Below are positions 15,978 to 23,016 of a DNA stretch of 64,000 nucleotides, piece by piece. The DNA comes from PFJX01 sp044227325 (GTDB lineage: Bacteria > Pseudomonadota > Gammaproteobacteria > Burkholderiales > Thiobacillaceae): NCBI GenBank assembly GCA_044227325.1, contig JBGAFI010000005.1, positions 1 to 64,000 of the forward strand. Direction: 5' to 3'. Under the pieces are notes generated by a model that was given only the letters and a program-made list of their open reading frames with translations, was not told the origin of the DNA and searched no databases. The translations under genes and the position numbers were made by a program. Numbering within the stretch: position 1 is the stretch's first letter; every line of letters begins with the position of its first letter.

Positions 15978-16865
15978 ATGAAATTCTTCAAGTACACAGC
16001 CATGGCCCTGGCGATTGCGGCTTCTTCCCAAGCTTCCGCTTGGACCATCGCCTACAACGGCAACTGGGGCTTCAACTACCAAGGTACCGGTATCGGTGGC
16101 GCGGTTATGCCCATCGACGAAATGACCTACCTGGGCGTCAGCTACGTCGACACCAACCCCACCGTGGTCGGCAGCCCCGCTATCGTCAACAACGGCGATA
16201 CCTTCCATGACTACGGCCGTCTGGGCGCCACCGGCTTCCAGAACGACAGCTTCCCCATCCCCGCCGGCACTTCCGGTCTGGGTGTCAACTATGAAATCAC
16301 CGCCGTGTTCACCGACTGGACCGGTACTTTCGGCAGCACCGTGGGTAACAACACGCCCTACAGCTTCAATGCCGGCGGCACCCTGGACCTGTATGTGGGC
16401 ACCTCGCTGAACTATGGCAGCTTCGCCACCGCCACCGACGGTACCAAGGTCATGACCCTGACCATTCTCAATGGTGAAGGCAACATCAACTTCGGCAACC
16501 CCGGTGGCGTTGACGGCAACATCAACATCCTGTTTGAAGTCACCGACGTCGCCCAGGGTTACTGGTTCCTGGATACCGATGGTGACGGCACCGCCGATAC
16601 GGATATCTATGACCTGCTGATGGTCGACAAGGTGACCGTTGGTCTGACCGACTCCAACGCCAACATCTTCACCCCCACCAACGCCACGGTTGCTGATTTC
16701 GTGGGGACCACCGGTCACGGTATTCCCGACAGCGCTGGCGACATCTATGTGCTGAATGACGGTTCCTACGAGATGGCCACCACCATCCCCGAGCCGGGCA
16801 CCCTGGCTCTGCTGGGTCTGGGTTTGGCTGGTCTGGGTCTGTCTGTCCGCCGCAAAGCCGCCTAA
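15978..16865 (+). CDS. PEP-CTERM sorting domain protein
   Basis: A 295-residue exported protein from ATG 15978 (GGAG six bases ahead). The signal peptide is MKFFKYTAMALAIAASSQASA. The mature part is rich in Gly, Asn, Thr and Asp and poor in charged basic residues, as usual for this class. The C-terminus is a complete exosortase recognition tag: PEP motif in TIPEPGTLALL, a hydrophobic helix GLGLAGLGLS, and the basic end VRRKAA. Exosortase would cleave near the PEP motif and help place the protein outside the cell or in the matrix. A sigma-54 promoter precedes it and a strong terminator follows, so it is a single-gene unit. There is no exosortase gene in the window. Confidence 0.93.
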   Translation: MKFFKYTAMALAIAASSQASAWTIAYNGNWGFNYQGTGIGGAVMPIDEMTYLGVSYVDTNPTVVGSPAIVNNGDTFHDYGRLGATGFQNDSFPIPAGTSGLGVNYEITAVFTDWTGTFGSTVGNNTPYSFNAGGTLDLYVGTSLNYGSFATATDGTKVMTLTILNGEGNINFGNPGGVDGNINILFEVTDVAQGYWFLDTDGDGTADTDIYDLLMVDKVTVGLTDSNANIFTPTNATVADFVGTTGHGIPDSAGDIYVLNDGSYEMATTIPEPGTLALLGLGLAGLGLSVRRKAA

Positions 16866-16883
16866 GCAAGCAATATCCTGCTT

Positions 16884-16918
16884 AAAAGCCCCCAAGCGAA
16901 AGCTTGGGGGCTTTTTTT
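16884..16918 (+). terminator. Rho-independent terminator of the PEP-CTERM gene
   Basis: The 14-base stem AAAAGCCCCCAAGC/GCTTGGGGGCTTTT with a GAAA tetraloop runs into seven T's, 18 bases after the stop codon. This is a textbook strong terminator. The 280 bases between it and the next gene (to 17198) hold nothing that I can recognise. Confidence 0.93.
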
Positions 16919-17198
16919 ATTCCAGGTTCGCTTTTGTGGTTCAGACCTGATTGGGGATGCTCTCAACCAGAAGCTGGGGTTCTGTGGTGTGTTTCCACAG
17001 AGATATCAGGGCAGTCGATTGGTTGTTGGTGCGCGCGGTCTGGAAATGGCGCCAACAATTTAAGTCTGAGTCGGTGAAGTTCGTGATTCAGTTACCGCAA
17101 AGAGAATTCCTTTAACCTGTCTTGTCCGCCATTCCCCGGTTCATCGCTTCTAAGGCAACACTGCTGGCCAGTGGGGCAAGCAGTGCTGCGGTGAAGGC

Positions 17199-17972
17199 TT
17201 ATTGAAGTTTCTTCAGATAGTCCTTGGAAAACACCTTGTCCGGAAGGTCACGCAGCTTCATGCTTTCATATTCCATGACCGAGGTGTTGCCGGGTTTGAG
17301 GCGGTCTTCCATGACCAGCTTGGTCGGCCTGCGTTTGCCCGCCATGGGGGCGAAGTTCTCATAAGTACAGGTTTTCATTAGCCGATTGGAGAGTGAATAG
17401 AATTCGGCCTTGCGCGGGCGAAAATTCGATTTGTCCACCCATAGCATGACCCTGTGATATGTGACGCCGCGATCCACAGCTTGAAGTTCTAAAACATAAT
17501 TCTCTTCACCGTCCAGTTTTTCGCTGCGCAGTAAACGGGGGGTGTAATCGCCGGTGAAATTGGCGCGGGCCAGATCCCCATTGGCGACTTGCCCGGTCAG
17601 GCGTTGGGCAAGGCCAAGACGAATGGGTTGGGATACATTGGGCATGAATACCCATAAATCACGCCCTTTCATCAGCATGATCTGGCCCCGCTCCGAGGCG
17701 GGTTCAAGTATCATCACCACGGTATTGTCGTTGCCCTTGGAGAGCACGCGGTATTTGCGATGCTCGCTGGCTTCATCCGGAGAATTGCTTGTGATGAAGA
17801 TGTCAACCTGGAAACCTTCGGAGGGGAATCTGGTTTCGTCAGCCTTTTCCAAGATTTCGCGGGCAAGCGGGTCCGCGTCCGTTGGCATATCGGCTGCTGA
17901 GGTAAACGTGGAGAAAAGCAAGATTGATATGGCCGACAATAGGCGGCAAGGCATGGGCGGTATTATCGACAT
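17199..17972 (-). CDS. LolA-like outer-membrane lipoprotein-sorting protein
   Basis: A 257-residue periplasmic protein. ATG 17972 is chosen because it opens a signal peptide (MPCRLLSAISILLFSTFTSA) and has GGAAGGATC before it; longer forms would overlap the divergent ABC gene. The body has the LolA/LolB-type beta pattern (YRVLSKGNDNTVVMILEPASERGQ, GRDLWVFMPNVSQPIRL, VMLWVDKSNFRPRKAEFYS, read in parts), with the DLWVFMPN and RPxKxE features of the outer-membrane lipoprotein-sorting family. It lies 45 bases from the divergent LolD-like gene and close to two FtsX-type permeases. It probably carries a lipid or lipoprotein across the periplasm. It is distinct from the housekeeping LolA by context. 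Confidence 0.78.
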   Translation of the reverse strand: MSIIPPMPCRLLSAISILLFSTFTSAADMPTDADPLAREILEKADETRFPSEGFQVDIFITSNSPDEASEHRKYRVLSKGNDNTVVMILEPASERGQIMLMKGRDLWVFMPNVSQPIRLGLAQRLTGQVANGDLARANFTGDYTPRLLRSEKLDGEENYVLELQAVDRGVTYHRVMLWVDKSNFRPRKAEFYSLSNRLMKTCTYENFAPMAGKRRPTKLVMEDRLKPGNTSVMEYESMKLRDLPDKVFSKDYLKKLQ

Positions 17973-18017
17973 GGTTTTGATCCTTCCAGCGGGGCAGTCC
18001 AGGATGGAAACATCACG

Positions 18018-18770
18018 ATGAGTCTTGTACGGGTTGAAGGCGTTACCAAGGAATATCAGTTGGGAGAGCAGACAGTCGTTGCTCTTCACGATATCACAGT
18101 GTCTTTTGACGAAGGGGTGTTTCTGGCCATCGCCGGCCCTTCCGGCAGCGGCAAGACGACCCTGTTGAATATCATCGGCTGCATCGACTTGCCCACGCGT
18201 GGGCGGGTATTTATCGACGATGTCGAGGTCACGGGGCGGTCGCCTAATGATTTGGCTGACTTGAGGGCGCGAACCACAGGGTTCATTTTCCAGACTTTCA
18301 ACCTGTTTTCGGTCCTGACCGCGGCTGAAAACGTGGAGTACCCATTGCTTCAATTGCCCGAGATCAGCCGAGAGGAACGTCAAAAGCGAGTGTCCCGTTT
18401 CCTAGGGGTGGTTGGTCTGGAACGCTACGCCAACCATACTCCGAACCAGTTGAGCGGCGGGCAACGGCAGCGGGTTGCGATTGCCCGGGCTCTGGCGATC
18501 AATCCCCGTATCGTCCTGGCTGACGAACCGACAGCTAACCTGGATAGCAAAACGGGAGAGAGCATTTTGAGCCTGATGAAGGAAATCAATCGTAGCTTGG
18601 GTACCACGTTCATATTCTCTACCCATGACCGTCGAGTCATGTCCATGGCGGACCGCTTGATACGCATCGAAGACGGACAGGTGGCCATGCTGGCCATGAA
18701 AACCAATGAACGCTGGAAACAAGTCAGGCTCGGGCCGAAAGTGGCGAAAGGCCAGGGAGCGGCGATATGA
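18018..18770 (+). CDS. ABC transporter ATP-binding protein, LolD/MacB type
   Basis: A 250-residue ATPase. Walker A GPSGSGKTT (about residues 40-48), Q-loop FQTFNLF, signature LSGGQRQR, Walker B IVLADEPTANLDS and the H-loop STHDRR are all intact. It belongs to the LolD/MacB/FtsE branch, which pairs with FtsX-type permeases that extract or push substrates rather than move them through a channel. The two matching permeases are encoded at 20495-22949 on the other strand. The C-terminus extends about 25 residues past the usual end and overlaps the next start by ATGA, so translation of the barrel protein is coupled to it. Confidence 0.88.
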   Translation: MSLVRVEGVTKEYQLGEQTVVALHDITVSFDEGVFLAIAGPSGSGKTTLLNIIGCIDLPTRGRVFIDDVEVTGRSPNDLADLRARTTGFIFQTFNLFSVLTAAENVEYPLLQLPEISREERQKRVSRFLGVVGLERYANHTPNQLSGGQRQRVAIARALAINPRIVLADEPTANLDSKTGESILSLMKEINRSLGTTFIFSTHDRRVMSMADRLIRIEDGQVAMLAMKTNERWKQVRLGPKVAKGQGAAI

Positions 18771-20452
18771 GGCCGGACAGGATGAGACCTTGGGGTTTGC
18801 TGGCAATGGGCTTGGCCACTGTCGCGGCGGCCGATTCTTCCACCGATTCTTCCATATTCGCGCCAGTTCAGCAGGGCGGCTGGATGAATTTGGCCGCGAA
18901 AGATGAGGATATGCCGATATCCAAGGACGCCTTGTTCGGCGTGGAGTCGGAACCGCAAGCAGCCACGCCAGAAAACAGCAAGGGCAGCACGACCTTGCCT
19001 GGCTCAAAGGACGACTTGTTCGGATTGGAGCAGGATTCCCCCGACAAGGGAAAATCAGCCCAGCCCGTCGCCACGCAGCCCCCGGCAACCCCGGATGCTA
19101 GCGGGGCGTTGTCCACGTCGGATACCGAGCCCGGAAAAGCCGGAGACACGTTGAAGGCCGAGAGACAAAAAACAGAAGAACGGGACGCACTGTTTGGATT
19201 GGAGCCCCCCGCCAAGCCGCGAACGCAGGCGTCATTTCCCGTGCGGGGGTTTTTCCAGGTGGAAGCTGCCCGGACCTATGCCAATCCGGACCACTGGTCG
19301 AAACTTCTGGGACGCTTGGAGCTTGGCACGCAGGGCTCGTTAGGAGGCGGCACGCAGTGGAAGCTGAGTGGTAGGCTGGATTACAACGCGGTCTACGATT
19401 TGGTGGATTTTTATCAAGATCGCGTACGCCACGACCAACGGGCGGAATTCCAGTTGCGGGAGACCTATTTCGATTTTACCGGTGGCGGACTGGACTGGCG
19501 CGTGGGGCGCCAGCATATCGTCTGGGGCGAGATGGTCGGGTTGTTTTTTGCCGATGTGGTGTCGGCCAAGGATTTGCGAGAATTCGTACTACCGGATTTC
19601 CAGGTATTGCGTATCCCTCAATGGGCGGCCCGAGCGGAGTATTTCAAGGATGATTTTCATGCCGAGATGGTATGGATACCGTTCCCCAGCTACGACAATC
19701 TCGGAAAACCCTACAGCATTGCCGGTGGCCAGGGCGCGGGCGCGGATTTTTACCCCTATCCGATCTCGCCCGCGGGGGTGCCGTTGGTTCAGGCAGAGGA
19801 CAAGCCTGAAAACAAATTGTCGAATGCCAACCTGGGTTTGAGGGTCTCGCAATTGACCAATGGATGGGATGTCTCGGGATTCTGGTATTCCAGCCTTGAC
19901 AGCCAACCAACATTCTTCCGCGATGCGATCAATAAGCAGGTGTTCTACCCGCGCCATGAAAGAATCTGGCAGTTGGGTGGAACTCTGGCGAAGGATCTGG
20001 GAACTTTCGTGCTGAAGGGCGAAGCCGTGTACACCCATGGACGGCGCTACAACACGGTGGATTTGGCGGATGCCGATGGTGTTGTAAAACAGAATACTTT
20101 GGATTGGGCGGTTGGTTTTGATTTCAATCCTTCAGGTGAAACCAGGATAAATACCCAGCTCTACCAGCGTTATTTTTTCAGTCATGACAACGGTATTGTC
20201 CCGGACCAGGCGGAGAACGGTTTCACATTCCTGATCAGCCATGATTTCCCTTCCAATTGGAAGGCGGAGGTTCTGCTGGTTCATAGTCTGAACCGTCGGG
20301 ATTGGATGCTCCGCCCCAAGGCGAGTTGGGAATTTCAACCGAACTGGAAGTTGAATTTCGGATTGGACGTTTTTGGCGGCCCGCCCACGGGTTTGTTTGG
20401 GCAATATGATGCTCAGGATCGGGTATATACCGAAATCCGCCACGATTTCTGA
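18767..20452 (+). CDS. Outer-membrane beta-barrel protein, DUF1302-like
   Basis: A 561-residue exported protein with a signal peptide ending near residue 22. Residues 23-158 are low complexity (Pro, Ser, Thr, Lys) and contain three copies of one short motif: KDALFGVE (53-60), KDDLFGLE (81-88) and RDALFGLE (139-146). From residue 158 on, alternating aromatic beta strands (FQVEAARTY, WKLSGRLDYNAVYD, LDWRVGRQHIVWGEM) indicate a porin-like barrel ending in the C-terminal phenylalanine (IRHDF) recognised by the BAM machinery. GRQHIVWGEM resembles DUF1302 proteins. It overlaps the ATPase gene by four bases. It may be the outer-membrane exit or acceptor of the ABC/LolA-like system. Confidence 0.72.
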   Translation: MRPDRMRPWGLLAMGLATVAAADSSTDSSIFAPVQQGGWMNLAAKDEDMPISKDALFGVESEPQAATPENSKGSTTLPGSKDDLFGLEQDSPDKGKSAQPVATQPPATPDASGALSTSDTEPGKAGDTLKAERQKTEERDALFGLEPPAKPRTQASFPVRGFFQVEAARTYANPDHWSKLLGRLELGTQGSLGGGTQWKLSGRLDYNAVYDLVDFYQDRVRHDQRAEFQLRETYFDFTGGGLDWRVGRQHIVWGEMVGLFFADVVSAKDLREFVLPDFQVLRIPQWAARAEYFKDDFHAEMVWIPFPSYDNLGKPYSIAGGQGAGADFYPYPISPAGVPLVQAEDKPENKLSNANLGLRVSQLTNGWDVSGFWYSSLDSQPTFFRDAINKQVFYPRHERIWQLGGTLAKDLGTFVLKGEAVYTHGRRYNTVDLADADGVVKQNTLDWAVGFDFNPSGETRINTQLYQRYFFSHDNGIVPDQAENGFTFLISHDFPSNWKAEVLLVHSLNRRDWMLRPKASWEFQPNWKLNFGLDVFGGPPTGLFGQYDAQDRVYTEIRHDF

Positions 20453-20494
20453 CAGTTGAATACCTCTCCTGCCGGGAGGTTTTGCGCGAACTGG

Positions 20495-21706
20495 CTAAAT
20501 ACTCTGACGCAAAGCGTCTACTACCGGGATGCGGCGCACGCGTGCGGCAGGCAACAACGCAGCCAGTATCGTGGCGATCAGGCCGACGGCAAACGCGCCA
20601 GCCACAACCGATGCGACCACCTGGATATGCGCGATATAGCCCATATCGGCGTTGGGCGGCGGCGGCATGGGAATGCCAATGGCGGATATGCCGATGGCCA
20701 ACAGTATCCCAAGCACAACCCCCAGCGTGGCACCCGCCACGCCGATGATGCTGTTCTCCGTGACGATCAAGGCAAAGACTCGCGAAGCCCGATTGCCAAG
20801 CGCCATCATCGTGCCGAACTCGCCGACACGTTCGAAAACGCTCATGTTTACGCTGTTGATCACACTGAGCAAAACCATGAGCAGAATGATGAATCGGAGT
20901 ACGCCGAACTGGCCGTCGTACATCTTTACCGTCTTCGAATAGAAGTCGTTCAGGTCGAGCCAGGTCTTGACCTCCAAGCCGCCACGGGTGAATTTGTCTC
21001 TCAACATGGTTGCGACACGCCCGGTGTCGCGGGTTTCACGTAGGGAAACCACCAGTACGTTAACTCCTGTTGTGGCGAGCAGCTCCTGGGCCGCGGACAA
21101 AGGAATTCTGACCGCCCGGGCGTCGTAATCTTTGGAGAATGTCTGAAATACGCCCACAACCTGGAATTCGATGCTATTGAGCGCGCCATCCGCGGTGTTG
21201 ATCACCAGGGTCGCCCAATCTCCGGGCTTCAGCTTGAGGGAATATGCCAAACCGTGCCCCAGCATCATGCCGTGTTCATCCTTATCCGCCAGCATGCGTC
21301 CGGCGGAGAGGCTCATGCCACTGCTGAACTTGGCTTCGCGGTCCGCTTCGACACCCTCTCCGATGATGGGGAGATCGGAACGTCCGTTATTGAGAAGGCC
21401 CGCGAAATATACACGGCCCATCACATCCTCAACGCCATCCAGTTTCTTGATTTCCGCGCGAGGGGCCTCCGGATCGGCGATCAGGTATTTCTCCGGACTG
21501 CGCGCGCCGCGCTCGAAATAGCCAGCGCGGGAAAGTTGCAGATGTCCGGATTGGGAATGGATGAGCACTTCGCCCAACTGGGTAAATATGTCGTGGACGA
21601 AGCCGCCGCTCAAAATCAGCCCGATAACCCCGGATATGATGGCCAGCAAGGTCATGCCGGTGCGGGCTTTATGGCGGAGGACGTTGCGCAGAGCCAGCTT
21701 GAACAT
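20495..21706 (-). CDS. FtsX-type ABC permease, LolC/E-like (first of pair)
   Basis: A 403-residue permease with one N-terminal membrane helix (residues 16-40), a large periplasmic domain (about 45-270) and three C-terminal helices, ending LPAARVRRIPVVDALRQSI. This is the MacB/LolC/LolE layout. The NVLRHKARTGMTLLAI start and ERVGEFGTMMALGNR coupling region are typical. It is 10 bases downstream of the second permease and convergent with the barrel gene (42-base gap). It presumably forms a heterodimer with its neighbour driven by the ATPase encoded at 18018. Confidence 0.83.
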   Translation of the reverse strand: MFKLALRNVLRHKARTGMTLLAIISGVIGLILSGGFVHDIFTQLGEVLIHSQSGHLQLSRAGYFERGARSPEKYLIADPEAPRAEIKKLDGVEDVMGRVYFAGLLNNGRSDLPIIGEGVEADREAKFSSGMSLSAGRMLADKDEHGMMLGHGLAYSLKLKPGDWATLVINTADGALNSIEFQVVGVFQTFSKDYDARAVRIPLSAAQELLATTGVNVLVVSLRETRDTGRVATMLRDKFTRGGLEVKTWLDLNDFYSKTVKMYDGQFGVLRFIILLMVLLSVINSVNMSVFERVGEFGTMMALGNRASRVFALIVTENSIIGVAGATLGVVLGILLAIGISAIGIPMPPPPNADMGYIAHIQVVASVVAGAFAVGLIATILAALLPAARVRRIPVVDALRQSI

Positions 21707-21716
21707 GGGCTGTCTT

Positions 21717-22949
21717 TCAGCGGTTATGGCGCAAGGCGTCTACGATGACCAGGCGCGAGGCGCGCCAGGCGGGGTAGATGCTGGCTATCAGCGTTGTTGA
21801 GACCGCAAGCAGGGCGGCTTGGAACAGAATGCTGGGCGTCAGCATGATCACGCCCGTGAAATCTCCCGAGAACCCCGGTGCGGCGGGAACCGGTATGCCC
21901 ACAGCGGATATGGCCGAGGCCATCACGTAGCCCAGGCCGATGCCGACGGCGCCACCGAAGGCGCCGAGCAATGCGCCCTCGAGAAGGAAGAGGCGGAGTA
22001 TTCGCTGGCGGCGCACGCCTAGCGCCATTGCCGTCCCGATTTCTACGGTGCGCTCCATCACGCTCATCGTCATGGTGTTGCTGATGCTGAGAACGATGAT
22101 GATGGCGATGATGATTTTTACCACGCCGATTTGACGGGAGAAGAGGGCGACCGTTTTGTTGTAAAAGTCCGCTAACTTTGTCCAAGGGACAATTTCCAGC
22201 TTGTCGAATTCATGGGCATGTTTGATCTTGTCGATGACTCCATCGGTAAGGCTGGTGTCTTTCAGCGTCACGACCCAGACATGCGACCCGGTAACGCGCA
22301 GCAAACTTTGGGCAACCTTTGTACCGACCCTGAGCATCGAGTCGTCCAAGGATTTGATGGAGGTGGAGGCCAGGCCCTGAATCTTGGCTTCAATAGCGTT
22401 GATGCCGCCGTTTTGGGTATTGGTGAGCAATACGACCGTGTCTCCAGACTTGACGCCCAGGTTTTGGGCAAGGCCGGTCCCAATCAGGATGCCATTGGGA
22501 ACTTTGGAATCGAGACGTTTTCCTTCGGTGATGATGAGATTGTGCGCCAGTGGGTCGTGCTCCGGATCGATACCCTCTCCAAGGAAGGAAAGAGTGCTTT
22601 CACCATGACTGATCAAGCCGCTGAAAGACAGTCTTGGAGAAACCTGCACAACACCTTGTTGTTTACGTAGCAGGTCGATGGATGCCGGCGAGGAGGGAAT
22701 GACAAAGGCGAAAGGATCCGCTTTCCCTTCCTCGTAGTACCCGGGCTTGACGAGTTGGATATGGCCGAACTGCCGATTGGTGGCCAGTTCACGGTTTTGC
22801 CAGAAAATCCACTCGATATAGCCTGACGCAAGCATCATGGCGACCACACCAAAACCGATGGCCGCGATGGCGGTCAAGCTTCTGCGCCTTTGGCGAAGGA
22901 TATTGCGAAGAGCCAGCCGGAAGTCTACTGAGATAACAGCATTTGCCAT
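21717..22949 (-). CDS. FtsX-type ABC permease, LolC/E-like (second of pair)
   Basis: A 410-residue permease with the same layout as its neighbour: one helix after RQRRRSLTAIAAIGF, a periplasmic domain containing FGHIQLVKPGYYEEG, then three C-terminal helices and the end WRASRLVIVDALRHNR. The cytoplasmic coupling sequence is ERTVEIGTAMALGVRRQ. The two permeases align along their whole length but are clearly different, which suits an asymmetric LolCE-like heterodimer. The gene is followed within 10 bases by the partner, and preceded by prsT on the same strand at a 67-base distance. Confidence 0.83.
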   Translation of the reverse strand: MANAVISVDFRLALRNILRQRRRSLTAIAAIGFGVVAMMLASGYIEWIFWQNRELATNRQFGHIQLVKPGYYEEGKADPFAFVIPSSPASIDLLRKQQGVVQVSPRLSFSGLISHGESTLSFLGEGIDPEHDPLAHNLIITEGKRLDSKVPNGILIGTGLAQNLGVKSGDTVVLLTNTQNGGINAIEAKIQGLASTSIKSLDDSMLRVGTKVAQSLLRVTGSHVWVVTLKDTSLTDGVIDKIKHAHEFDKLEIVPWTKLADFYNKTVALFSRQIGVVKIIIAIIIVLSISNTMTMSVMERTVEIGTAMALGVRRQRILRLFLLEGALLGAFGGAVGIGLGYVMASAISAVGIPVPAAPGFSGDFTGVIMLTPSILFQAALLAVSTTLIASIYPAWRASRLVIVDALRHNR

Positions 22950-23016
22950 GCAAAACTCCGGGATTTGCGGCGCGGCATCGCAATCGTCCCCCTAGGCTAA
23001 CAAAGCAAGGACGTCG

